Part shown: positions 16,725 through 25,046 of the stretch, piece after piece
Layout of the letters: each line of letters opens with the position of its first letter
Numbering within the stretch: position 1 is the stretch's first letter
The notes under the pieces: model-generated
Database searches by the model: none
Seen by the model: only the letters and a program-made list of their open reading frames with translations
What the model was told of the DNA's origin: nothing
Origin: Actinomycetales bacterium JB111
GTDB lineage: Bacteria; Actinomycetota; Actinomycetes; Actinomycetales; Actinomycetaceae
Direction of reading: 5' to 3'
NCBI GenBank assembly: GCA_900163555.1
Contig: FUHX01000022.1
Location: forward strand, 1 to 49,314
Length of the DNA: 49,314 bases
Made by a program: the position numbers and the translations under genes

Positions 16725-18107
16725 TCACCCGCCCGACGGCGCGCCGGCGCGGCCGGGCCCGCCTGACGGCACATCTGCACAGCCACGCCCGCCCGCGGCC
16801 ACGTGGGCTCGCTCGAGCCCACCGGACGGCACGCGGCTGCGGCCGCGACCGCCCGACGGCAAGCCGGCGCGGCCGCGACCGCCCGACCCCGCGCGGCTGC
16901 GGTCAAGCCGGTCCACCCCCGCCGACACCGCCGACACCGCCGACACCGGCACACCAAGCGCCCGACGGACCGGCTCGTCGCCGATGCGCTCGGCGAGTCG
17001 GTCCACCCCGGGACCGGCGCGCACGGCGCCGTCGGGCGCGATCTCAAGGGCGGACACGCACTCCAGCCCCGCCCCGGACCGCCGCAGCACCGCCACCTGG
17101 GCCACGCGCCGCACGCCGGCCGTACGCCTCAGATGGACGACGGCGTCGATCCCGGCCGCCGCCTGAGCCGCGAGCGCCCCCTCGCTCATCCCGGCGAGGG
17201 CCGCGAGGGCGAGGAGCCGCGCGGGAACACCTTCGGCGGCATTGGCGTGGATGGTGGCCCAGCCGCCCTCGTGCCCGGTGTTGAGCGCGCCGAGGACGTC
17301 GCGGATCTCCGCACCCCGGCACTCGCCGAGCACGATGCGGTCGGGCCGCATGCGCATGGCGGCCCGGACGAGGTCCGCGAGCGTAACCTCGCCGGCGTCC
17401 TGGACGTTCGGCCTGCGCACCTGCAGGTGCACGACATGCGGGTGGTCGGGACGAAGCTCGACCGAGTCCTCCAGGCAGACGATGCGCTCGGCACGGTCGA
17501 CCGTGCCGAGCAGCGCCGCGAGCATCGTCGTCTTCCCGGTGCCGGTCGCCCCGGACAGCAGCGCGTTCATCCGCCGGTCGACGAGCGCTGTCAGGACGCC
17601 GACGGCCGGTTCGGGCACCGCACCGAGCGCCACGAGGCCGTCCAGGCTCAGGGACGTCTCGCGGAAGGTGCGCAGCGAGATCGTCGTGCCATCGGCCGCC
17701 ATCGGCGGCAGGACGGCGTGGAGCCGGGTGCCGTCCGGGAGGGTGCCGTCGACGACGGGAGCGGCGTCGTCGAGCCGCCGCCCGCAGGCCGACGCCAGCC
17801 TCACGGCCAGCGAGCGCACGGCGGCCTCGTCACCGAGGATGCGACGCGGATCGGCTACTCGGGCGAGCCCGCCTCCTCGGTCCACCCACACGCCTCCCGC
17901 GCCGTTGACGAGCACGTCCGTCACATCCCTGCTGGCGAGGAGCGGGGCGAGCAGGGTGCCGGCGCCCATGAGCTCGGCCCGCAGGTCCCCGTGCAGACGC
18001 AGGAGGGTCCCGCTCGCCAGGGCGTCGCCCGTGCCGGCGTCGAGCGCCTCGCCGAGCGAGCTCCCGCCCGCGACCGCGCCGCGCGCACGGCGCGCCTGAC
18101 CGCTCAT
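16725..18107 (-). CDS. tadA: TadA/CpaF-family secretion ATPase with repetitive tail
   Basis: Encodes 460 residues from ATG 18107, overlapping the CpaE-like stop as ATGA. The N-terminal part reads SRDVTDVLVNGAGGVWVDRGG and RLDDAAPVVDGTLPDGTRLHAVLPP. The ATPase core has Walker A SGATGTGKTT (185-194), VCLEDSVELRP (Asp box), RMRPDRIVLGECRGAEIRDVL (Walker B) and GHEGGWATIHANAAEGVPARL (His box). It should be a cytoplasmic hexameric motor for pilus assembly, matching the helicase/secretion-neighbourhood ATPase group. Residues from about 408 form a tail of five decapeptide repeats (GGRGRAGLPS type) not needed for the ATPase fold. Confidence 0.93.
   Translation of the reverse strand: MSGQARRARGAVAGGSSLGEALDAGTGDALASGTLLRLHGDLRAELMGAGTLLAPLLASRDVTDVLVNGAGGVWVDRGGGLARVADPRRILGDEAAVRSLAVRLASACGRRLDDAAPVVDGTLPDGTRLHAVLPPMAADGTTISLRTFRETSLSLDGLVALGAVPEPAVGVLTALVDRRMNALLSGATGTGKTTMLAALLGTVDRAERIVCLEDSVELRPDHPHVVHLQVRRPNVQDAGEVTLADLVRAAMRMRPDRIVLGECRGAEIRDVLGALNTGHEGGWATIHANAAEGVPARLLALAALAGMSEGALAAQAAAGIDAVVHLRRTAGVRRVAQVAVLRRSGAGLECVSALEIAPDGAVRAGPGVDRLAERIGDEPVRRALGVPVSAVSAVSAGVDRLDRSRAGSGGRGRAGLPSGGRGRSRVPSGGLERAHVAAGGRGCADVPSGGPGRAGAPSGG
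16728..16883 (-). repeat. 30-bp repeats encoding decapeptides in the TadA tail
   Basis: Five 10-residue units (GGRGRAGLPS, GGRGRSRVPS, GGLERAHVAA, GGRGCADVPS, GGPGRAGAPS) and a final GG run directly into the stop. Just upstream, at about 16921-16947, a 9-bp unit repeated three times encodes VSA-VSA-VSA. Confidence 0.85.
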
Positions 18108-19072
18108 GTCTCCAGCCCGAGGGCACCGGCGACCTGCTCGGCCGCCACGCGAGGGATCGTGCGCCGCCGCGCACCGGGGAGCACCCCGTGCTCGATGTCC
18201 GCGTCCAGGCTGCGCAGGTGCCGGGCGACGCACACGAGCTCCAGTCCGCTCGCCTCCGCGATCTCGTCCGGCAGGACGTCCTCGCCCGGCCGACGCCGCA
18301 CCACCAGCGACACCCGCGGCCCGCCGCCCAGCTCGTCCAACCGCCGGGCCGCCGCGCTCGCGGCCGCTCCCCCGCGCAGCGTCGCCGCAGCGACCACCAC
18401 GAGATGATCGAGGTCGCCGAGGATCCCCGGTCCGTCGCCCCGCGGGGCGAGCGCCGAGCGCGGCAGGTCGACGACGACCACGTCCGAGGCCTGGCTCGCC
18501 GCCCGGACCGCCCGCGCGACGACCGGGTCGTCCTCCGACGCGCCGCCCCGCAGGTCCCCGCCGAGGAGCCGCACGTGCTCGAACGCGGGCAGCGAGGTGA
18601 CCAGCCGTTCCGGCAGCAGCGACCCGTCCTGCCGCCTCACGTCCGCCCACCGCGTGCCGGGATCGCGCTCGACGCCGACGATCACCTCGATCGTGCCGCC
18701 GACGGGATCGAGGTCCACCAGCGTCACCGGCACCCCCGCCCGGACGGGCACCTGCGCGAGCGACACGGCGAGGATCGTGGCCCCGGCTCCGCCGTGCGCG
18801 CCGACGACGCCGACCCGCACCGCCCGCGCCGGCAGCGCGGCGAGGATGAGGTCGAGAAGCCGCTCCTCGTCGTCGGGGACCGCGAGCCGGGTCCCCGCCT
18901 CCGGGCCGGAATCGACGTGGACGGCACCCGCGCCGAGATCGACCAGGCGCACGGAGGCCGACGCCTTCGCCTCGACCATCCTCGCGCCCGCGATGTCGCA
19001 CAGTCGCCGTATCGACGCGCGCACACGCGAATCCTTCTCACCGCCCGTCACCGACACCTCTGGCCCCGCCAT
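18104..19072 (-). CDS. CpaE-like MinD/ParA-family protein with altered Walker A
   Basis: Encodes 322 residues. ATG 19072 has GGGAGGAA about 5 bases upstream. After an N-terminal receiver-like region, the ParA-like domain shows VGVVGAHGGAGATILAVSLA, LVDLDPVGG, then VVVVDLPRSALA and VVVAAATLRGGAAASAAARRL. The deviant Walker A of this superfamily is KGGxGKT; here the position of the catalytic Lys is Ala (GGAGAT). I recall that actinobacterial helicase/secretion-neighbourhood CpaE proteins share such a change, so ATP hydrolysis is doubtful. It likely localises the pilus machine. First gene of the Tad operon. Confidence 0.85.
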   Translation of the reverse strand: MAGPEVSVTGGEKDSRVRASIRRLCDIAGARMVEAKASASVRLVDLGAGAVHVDSGPEAGTRLAVPDDEERLLDLILAALPARAVRVGVVGAHGGAGATILAVSLAQVPVRAGVPVTLVDLDPVGGTIEVIVGVERDPGTRWADVRRQDGSLLPERLVTSLPAFEHVRLLGGDLRGGASEDDPVVARAVRAASQASDVVVVDLPRSALAPRGDGPGILGDLDHLVVVAAATLRGGAAASAAARRLDELGGGPRVSLVVRRRPGEDVLPDEIAEASGLELVCVARHLRSLDADIEHGVLPGARRRTIPRVAAEQVAGALGLET

Positions 19073-19285
19073 CGGTTCCTCCCTCGTCCGGATGACACCT
19101 GCCCCTCGACCATGCCGCCCGCGCCCGTTCCCCCGGGCGGCCCCTGTGGACGAGGGGGCTCGCGGCGGGCCTGTGGACGGCCGCACAGACCTCCCCGGAC
19201 GGCCCCCGCGGCGGACTCCCGCGTCCGGATTACCCTGGGTGGACATCGCCCCGCCCGGGGGCGAACTCACGTGGAGGCCCCCTCG

Positions 19286-20515
19286 ATGACGTCCCCGTCG
19301 GAGCCGCAGCCCGAGGAATCGGCGCGGCCGGCCGGTCAGCCGATTCCTTCGCCCGACGGCGCAGCCTCCACCCCCGACAGCGCAGCCTCCACCCCCGACG
19401 ACACGGCCCCGGCCCCGGCCCCCGACGACGGTGCCCCCGCCGGCACGGCCGGCGCCGACGACACGGACCTCGACGACGACGCAGGTCCCGCCCCCCGCCG
19501 CTCCGCCGCCCTCGACCGCGACCGCCCGGCCCACCGCAGCGCCAACGCGCCCGGCGTCCGCTTCTTCACGTTCCGCGCGCGCGGACGCAGCCGGTTGCCG
19601 CAGCACGCGTGGGCGCTCGGCTTCGCGATCCCGTTCATCCCCGTCACGATCTACCTCCTCGGCCTGCTCCCCTGGGCGTCCGACCGCGTGATCGCGGCGT
19701 CCGGCACCGGCGAGGCCGCCGGCCCGTCGTTCGCGCTCCTCGGCCTCACGGTCGCCGCCGCGGTCATGAGCTGGCTCATCGGCTGGTCGACCGCGGTCTT
19801 CTCGTCCCTCACGTCCTGGCTCTACGCCCTGGTCGGCTGGCTGTCGATCTCGCTGTTCGCGGACGAGCTCGCGGACATGCACCTGCTCGACCCCCTGTCG
19901 AACTCGTTCAACGGGCTGACCTCCCTGGTCACGACCGGCACGGCCGCGAGCCTGGTGATCGTCGTCGCCGGGGTCGCCCTGGGAACGTCGATCGCGCGTC
20001 GGGCCGGCCGCGCCGACGAGCGGGCGGAGGCAACCACCGGTCACGCCCGCGCCCGTCGGGGCGACCACATCCTCGCCACCGCGCCCGCCCTCGCCCTGGG
20101 CGCCGCCGGTGCCTGGATCATCGCGCTCGCCGCGCCGGGCGAGCCCGCGGCCGGGGGCTGGCTGTCGTGGAGCATGCTCGCGGGGGCAGCCATGCTCGCG
20201 CTGTGCGCGATGACGGCGGGCATCTCCTCGGTCGGCGCCCAGGTCGCGGGGGGACTCGTCGCCGTCGTCGCGTTCCTGCAGACCACCCTGCTCGGCACCG
20301 GGATGGACGTCATCGTCCTCAGCCCCGACCAGTCCTCCACGTCTCTGTCCGACGGCAGCCTTCTCGTCCTCGGCATCGCGCTCGCCATGGGCGCCTCGGG
20401 CGCCCACTGGGCGCGGCGCTCGGGCCAGCGGTGGCAGCGCGTGGAGATGGCGATCGCCCAGGTCACCCGCTCCACGGGCTCTCCCACGCGGCGCGGGCGG
20501 CGCCGCGTGCGCTGA
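19286..20515 (+). CDS. Membrane protein with acidic Pro/Ala-rich N-terminal tail
   Basis: Encodes 409 residues. ATG 19286 has GGAGG 8-9 bases upstream. Residues 1-75 are Pro/Ala/Asp-rich and probably disordered, including the near repeats GAASTPDSAASTPDDTAPAPAPDDGAP. A basic stretch (FTFRARGRSRLPQHAW) then leads into about seven hydrophobic segments between 110 and 380. The tail is basic (TRRGRRRVR). No family recognised. It is divergent from the Tad operon (213 bp apart) and followed by a similarly built gene, so the two may act together, possibly at the cell envelope. Confidence 0.75.
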   Translation: MTSPSEPQPEESARPAGQPIPSPDGAASTPDSAASTPDDTAPAPAPDDGAPAGTAGADDTDLDDDAGPAPRRSAALDRDRPAHRSANAPGVRFFTFRARGRSRLPQHAWALGFAIPFIPVTIYLLGLLPWASDRVIAASGTGEAAGPSFALLGLTVAAAVMSWLIGWSTAVFSSLTSWLYALVGWLSISLFADELADMHLLDPLSNSFNGLTSLVTTGTAASLVIVVAGVALGTSIARRAGRADERAEATTGHARARRGDHILATAPALALGAAGAWIIALAAPGEPAAGGWLSWSMLAGAAMLALCAMTAGISSVGAQVAGGLVAVVAFLQTTLLGTGMDVIVLSPDQSSTSLSDGSLLVLGIALAMGASGAHWARRSGQRWQRVEMAIAQVTRSTGSPTRRGRRRVR

Positions 20516-20642
20516 TCCGCGCAATCCTTCACACAGTGCCACGCCGGGGCGCCTCCACGCCCGTGGGCCGGGCCCGCCGTAACGTGGCAGCACAGTGGGG
20601 TGATTCGTCAACGCGCCCCAGGGACGACCAGGAGGCTGCACC

Positions 20643-22175
20643 GTGACCGACAACCCGCCGACGCACGGGTCGCGCACGCCAGCAGACGAGGAGCTCGCCC
20701 GCCTGCGGCGCCAGGCCTTCGGACCCGGCGCCCCGGAGACCGACCCCGAGAGCACGGCCGTCCGCATGCCCGCGGTCGGGGCCGACGCCCCGCCGCCGCC
20801 AACGCCCGAGGACGAGGCTCCCGACGACGTCGCCCAGGACCCCGCGCAGACCTCGCCGGGCGAGAACTCACCCGTGGAGGGCGCACCGGTAGAGGACGTA
20901 CCGGTCGACGCCGGTGGGGCCGACGCCGTGGCCGGCTCGGCCACCGCGGACCACGGTGTCGATGCCGACCCGCCGGCCGTGGACGCCTCTCCGGACGGGG
21001 CCGATGCGCGCGCCGGCGACGCTCGGGCCGACGATGCACCGTTCGACGATGCGCCCGCCGACGCCACGCGCGACGACGCGACCTCCGACTCCGCCACCGC
21101 GGCCGTCCCGGCCGCCGCAGGCACGCCCGACGCTGCCGGCGAGGACGTCTCGTCGTCCGCGGGCGACGACCGCGCAACCGCGGTCTCCTCCGACGCCGCG
21201 TCGGCCGAGGCCGCCGAGCAGGCCGCCGACCAGACTGGCGACCAGGCCGCCGACCAGACTGGCGACCAGGCCGCCGACCACGCCGGCGAGCAGACCTCCG
21301 ACGGGACGGGCGTCCAGACCGCAGACCCCACCGACTCGGACCCCGAGCCGACCGCGGGCACCCCCGCCGACCCGGAGTACTCCCCGCACGACACGTCGGA
21401 CTTCACCCCGCTGTTCGCTGAGACCCGGGCCGCGCGCGAGCGCGGTTCGAGCGCCGCCACCGCGACGTCCGCGGACGAGGCCGGGGCGAGTGCCGCCGTC
21501 GGGGCGGGTGCCGACACCCGGACGGACGCGGACGATGGCGAGGCGACCACCTCGACGGCCATCCCGGTCGTCGCGGGGGCCGCCGGCTCCTCGACCGCCT
21601 CCCCCGCCCGCGACCTGCCGGACACGTGGTCCTCGAGCGCGCCGCAGGACGCCCCGCACCGCCGGGGCGCGGGCACGCACATCTGGGTCCTCCTCGTCTC
21701 CCTCGTCCTCATCCCGGTGGCGTGGTACCTCCTCGCCGACGGCGGCGCACGGCTCACGGCCGGCACGAACACGTCCTGGGCCACCGGCGACATCCAGCTC
21801 GCGCACGTCGGCGAGCTCGCGGCCGGCGCCGTCCTCGCCGTCCTCGCGATCCTGCTGGTGCGGGTGAGCGCGTCCGGCGCATGGCTGTGGGGCGCGATCG
21901 CGACCGTCCTCGGGGCCGCCTGGGTGGCCGTCCCGGGCCCGCTTGCCGACCTCATCACCCCGGTCCTCGACGGCATGCGCGACCTCGCCGGCGTCGGATC
22001 GATCGGCGAGAACATGGCCGACCACCTCATCGTCGACGGTACCTCCGGGCGCCTTCTCCTCTACGGTCTCGCGCTCCTGGCAATCGCCCTCACGGTCGGC
22101 GGCGCGCGTCGTTCCGGGCGGGCCGAGGGCGAGTTCGACGCGGAGGAACGGCGCGCCACCGCCTCCCGGGTCTAG
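20643..22175 (+). CDS. Membrane protein with long acidic disordered N-terminal domain
   Basis: Encodes 510 residues from GTG 20643, preceded by AGGAGG about 9 bases upstream. Residues 1-345 are almost wholly Ala/Asp/Glu/Thr/Ser/Pro, strongly acidic and likely disordered, with an octapeptide repeat AADQTGDQ. A basic RRGAG patch follows, then about four membrane segments: THIWVLLVSLVLIPVAWYLL, HVGELAAGAVLAVLAILLVRV, AWLWGAIATVLGAAWVAV and LLLYGLALLAIALTVGG. The C-terminus is charged. Function unknown. It resembles the preceding gene in build (acidic tail plus membrane part). Confidence 0.75.
   Translation: MTDNPPTHGSRTPADEELARLRRQAFGPGAPETDPESTAVRMPAVGADAPPPPTPEDEAPDDVAQDPAQTSPGENSPVEGAPVEDVPVDAGGADAVAGSATADHGVDADPPAVDASPDGADARAGDARADDAPFDDAPADATRDDATSDSATAAVPAAAGTPDAAGEDVSSSAGDDRATAVSSDAASAEAAEQAADQTGDQAADQTGDQAADHAGEQTSDGTGVQTADPTDSDPEPTAGTPADPEYSPHDTSDFTPLFAETRAARERGSSAATATSADEAGASAAVGAGADTRTDADDGEATTSTAIPVVAGAAGSSTASPARDLPDTWSSSAPQDAPHRRGAGTHIWVLLVSLVLIPVAWYLLADGGARLTAGTNTSWATGDIQLAHVGELAAGAVLAVLAILLVRVSASGAWLWGAIATVLGAAWVAVPGPLADLITPVLDGMRDLAGVGSIGENMADHLIVDGTSGRLLLYGLALLAIALTVGGARRSGRAEGEFDAEERRATASRV
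21222..21293 (+). repeat. Three 24-bp tandem units encoding an octapeptide
   Basis: Units at 21222, 21246 and 21270 encode AADQTGDQ, AADQTGDQ and AADHAGEQ. The first two are identical in DNA. In frame inside the disordered domain of the membrane protein. Confidence 0.9.
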
Positions 22176-22264
22176 GCTCGGTCCTGACAGTTCCCCGATC
22201 CGCACACGGGACGGGGAGGGCTTGAGCGGGCCTCCGCGCCCGCTTCGAAGGCGAAGGGGCCACG

Positions 22265-24223
22265 ATGACGAACGACCTGTCCGGCGGCGTTGACAACCTG
22301 CTCACGGAGACGCGGACCTTTCCGCCCAGTGCGGAGTTCGCGGCCCAGGCGAACGCCCAGCCCGAGCTCTTCGACCGGGCGGCCGCCGACCGCGAGGGGT
22401 TCTGGCTGGAGCAGGCGCGCGAGCTGCTGACGTGGCGCACGGAGCCCACCCAGTCCCTGGACTGGTCGGACGCCCCCGTCGCGCGCTGGTTCGCGGACGG
22501 CACGCTCAACGCGTGCGAGAACGCGGTCGACCGGCACGTCGCGGCCGGCAACGGCGACCGCGTCGCCATCCACTTCGAGGGCGAGCCCGGCGACCGCCGG
22601 GACATCACCTACGCCGAGCTCCTCGAGCAGGTCTCGCGGGCCGCCGGGGCCCTCGAGGCGAACGGCGTGACGAAGGGCGACCGGGTCGCGATCTACCTGC
22701 CGATGATCCCCGAGGCCGTCGTCGCCATGCTCGCCTGCGCGCGCATCGGCGCCGTCCACTCGGTCGTCTTCGGCGGCTTCTCCGCCGACGCGCTGCACTC
22801 CCGCATCATCGACGGCGACGCCCGCGTCGTCATCACCGCCGACGGCGGCTGGCGCCGGGGCAAGCAGCTCCCCCTCAAGCGCGCGGTCGACGAGGCCATC
22901 GCGAAGGGCGGGACGGCCGTGGACCGCGTGCTCGTGGTCCGCCGCACGGAGCAGGACGTCGAGTGGACCGAGGGCCGCGACGTCGACTGGGCCGAGGCCC
23001 TCGCCGCGGCGCCGGCCACCCACGAGCCGGTCGCGGTCGAGGCCGAGCACCCGCTGTACATCCTCTACACGTCCGGGACGACGGGTAAGCCGAAGGGCAT
23101 CGTCCACACGACCGGCGGCTACCTCACGCAGTCGCAGTACACGTTCCGGTACGTGTTCGACCACAAGCCCGGGCAGGACGTCTACTGGTGCACGGCCGAC
23201 GTCGGCTGGGTCACCGGGCACAGCTACGTCGCCTACGGCCCCCTTGCCGACGGCGCCACCCAGGTCCTGTACGAGGGCACGCCGGACGCCCCGCACCAGG
23301 GCCGGTGGTGGGAGATCGTCCAGCGCTACGGCGTCACGCTGCTGTACACCTCGCCGACCGCGATCCGCACGTGCATGAAGTGGGGCGAGCAGATCCCCGG
23401 CGAGTTCGACCTCTCCAGCCTCCGCCTCCTCGGCTCGGTGGGCGAGCCCATCAACCCCGAGGCGTGGATGTGGTACCGCCGCGTGATCGGCGGCGAGCGC
23501 ACGCCCATCGTCGACACGTGGTGGCAGACCGAGACCGGCGCGATCCTCATCTCCCCGCTGCCGGGCATCACGTCCACGCAGCCGGGCTCCGCGACGAAGC
23601 CGCTGCCCGGCATCGAGGCGGACGTCGTGGACGACGCCGGCAACCCGGTCGAGAACGGGCAGGGCGGGTACCTCGTGCTGTCCTCGCCGTGGCCGTCCAT
23701 GACCCGCGGCATCTGGGGCGACCGCCAGCGCTTCGTGGACACCTACTGGTCGCGGTTCCCCGGCAAGTACTTCGCCGGCGACGGCGCCCGCAAGGACGAC
23801 GACGGCGACATCTGGCTGCTCGGCCGGGTCGACGACGTCATGAACGTCTCGGGCCACCGTCTGTCGACGACGGAGATCGAGTCCTCCCTCGTCTCCCACC
23901 CCTCGGTGGCGGAGGCCGCCGTCGTCGGCGCGACGGACGACACGACCGGCCAGGCCGTCGTCGCGTTCGTCATCCTGCGCCAGGAGGCCGCCGAGGCGGC
24001 CGACATCGTGGCCGAGCTCCGCGCGCACGTGGCGAAGGAGATCGGGCCGATCGCCAAGCCCCGCGACATCCTCGTGGTGGCCGACCTGCCGAAGACCCGG
24101 TCGGGCAAGATCATGCGCCGCCTGCTGCGCGACGTCGCCGAGGGCCGTGAGGCCGGCGACGTCACGACGCTCGCGGACTCCTCGGTCATGGACCAGATCT
24201 CGAAGGGCATGGCCGCCGGCTGA
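22265..24223 (+). CDS. acs: Acetyl-CoA synthetase (AMP-forming)
   Basis: Encodes 652 residues, normal for Acs. It converts acetate, ATP and CoA to acetyl-CoA via acetyl-AMP. Visible motifs are the P-loop-like YTSGTTGKPKG at 268-278, VDTWWQTETG, RVDDVMNVSGHRLSTTEIES (hinge and CoA-binding region) and PKTRSGKIMRR near the end, whose Lys615 is the residue that acetylation silences in this family. The N-terminal ACAS region (QPELFDRAAADREGFWLEQARELLTW) is present. The ribosome site is weak (AAGG). An apparent single-gene unit with a strong hairpin after it. The crp gene is nearby, and Crp-type control of acs is common. Confidence 0.97.
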   Translation: MTNDLSGGVDNLLTETRTFPPSAEFAAQANAQPELFDRAAADREGFWLEQARELLTWRTEPTQSLDWSDAPVARWFADGTLNACENAVDRHVAAGNGDRVAIHFEGEPGDRRDITYAELLEQVSRAAGALEANGVTKGDRVAIYLPMIPEAVVAMLACARIGAVHSVVFGGFSADALHSRIIDGDARVVITADGGWRRGKQLPLKRAVDEAIAKGGTAVDRVLVVRRTEQDVEWTEGRDVDWAEALAAAPATHEPVAVEAEHPLYILYTSGTTGKPKGIVHTTGGYLTQSQYTFRYVFDHKPGQDVYWCTADVGWVTGHSYVAYGPLADGATQVLYEGTPDAPHQGRWWEIVQRYGVTLLYTSPTAIRTCMKWGEQIPGEFDLSSLRLLGSVGEPINPEAWMWYRRVIGGERTPIVDTWWQTETGAILISPLPGITSTQPGSATKPLPGIEADVVDDAGNPVENGQGGYLVLSSPWPSMTRGIWGDRQRFVDTYWSRFPGKYFAGDGARKDDDGDIWLLGRVDDVMNVSGHRLSTTEIESSLVSHPSVAEAAVVGATDDTTGQAVVAFVILRQEAAEAADIVAELRAHVAKEIGPIAKPRDILVVADLPKTRSGKIMRRLLRDVAEGREAGDVTTLADSSVMDQISKGMAAG

Positions 24224-24230
24224 CGCCACC

Positions 24231-24263
24231 CGCGTGGGCGGCACACCCCGTGCCGCCCACGCG
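24231..24263. terminator. Bidirectional hairpin between acs and nth
   Basis: CGCGTGGGCGGCAC (24231-24244) pairs perfectly with GTGCCGCCCACGCG (24250-24263), 14 bp with a 5-base loop, between two convergent genes. No U-tract. Confidence 0.7.
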
Positions 24264-24284
24264 GAGCCCTCGGGCCCGCGCCGC

Positions 24285-24941
24285 CTACGCGACGGCGTCG
24301 ACCCCGACCTTCGGGCAGATGTCTGCGAGCACGCACGCCCCGCACGCGGGCGCGCGCGACGTGCACACCTCCCGGCCGTGCGTGATGAGCCGGTGGCAGG
24401 CGAACGTCCAGTCCTCCTCGGGCAGCGCGACCGCGAGGTCCCGCTCGACGGCGAGGGGCTGGGTCTTCTCCGTGAGTGCCAGCCGCCGCGCGAGGCGTCC
24501 CACGTGGGTGTCGACCGTGATCGCGGGGATGCCGAAGGCGTTGCCGAGCACGACGTGCGCGGTCTTCCGACCCACCCCGGGCAGCGCCTCGAGCGCGGCC
24601 CGGTCGTCCGGGACCTCCCCGTGGTGGTCGTGGACCAGGGCGTCGGCCAGGCCGACGAGCTGCCGGGAGCGGCGGTCCTGGAACCCGAGGACCCGCACGA
24701 CGTCGCGTACGTCAGCCTCGTCCGCACCGGCGAGGGAGGCCGGGTCGGGCCAGCGCCGGAAGAGCTCCGGGGTCACCGTGTTCACGCGTTCGTCGGTCGT
24801 CTGTGCGGAAAGAACCGTCGCCACGAGGAGCTGGAACGGGCCCTCATGGTCGAGGGCGCAGCGGGCGTCCGGGTAGGCAATGGTGAGCCGCCGGTCGATC
24901 TCAGCGCCCCGCTGTGCCAGGCTTGCGATCGAGGAGTGCAC
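24285..24941 (-). CDS. nth: Endonuclease III, DNA glycosylase/AP lyase
   Basis: Encodes 218 residues. It removes oxidised pyrimidines and cleaves the abasic site. The helix-hairpin-helix motif is LPGVGRKTAHVVLGNAFG, with catalytic Lys126; the catalytic Asp144 lies in ITVDTHVGRL. A [4Fe-4S] cluster is formed by C193, C200, C203 and C209 (C-x6-C-x2-C-x5-C). VLSAQTTDERVN near residues 43-54 is also conserved. All expected residues are present. It is divergent from crp, as in mycobacteria. Confidence 0.97.
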   Translation of the reverse strand: MHSSIASLAQRGAEIDRRLTIAYPDARCALDHEGPFQLLVATVLSAQTTDERVNTVTPELFRRWPDPASLAGADEADVRDVVRVLGFQDRRSRQLVGLADALVHDHHGEVPDDRAALEALPGVGRKTAHVVLGNAFGIPAITVDTHVGRLARRLALTEKTQPLAVERDLAVALPEEDWTFACHRLITHGREVCTSRAPACGACVLADICPKVGVDAVA

Positions 24942-24969
24942 GAATCGATCGTATGATGCGGCGCGGCCC

Positions 24970-24985
24970 CGTGCCCCTCGTCACA
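24970..24985. promoter_or_regulatory. Candidate Crp/GlxR binding site upstream of crp
   Basis: CGTGCCCCTCGTCACA matches TGTGA-N6-TCACA at 8 of 10 defined positions with correct spacing. It lies 61 bp before the crp start, and a TATGAT hexamer at 24952-24957 precedes it, so binding here could repress crp. The same bases also form a small CCTCG/CGAGG hairpin, so the match may be coincidental. Confidence 0.35.
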
Positions 24986-25046
24986 CGAGGTGGCAAGATA
25001 GGTCGGTAGTGTCCGCGCCCAGACGTCAGGATGAAGGAGAAGCGCT

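Noticed and set aside
19073-22030. The long upstream extension of the CpaE-like frame on the minus strand
   Set aside because: It lies opposite two + strand membrane protein genes. The real start at 19072 has a strong ribosome site.
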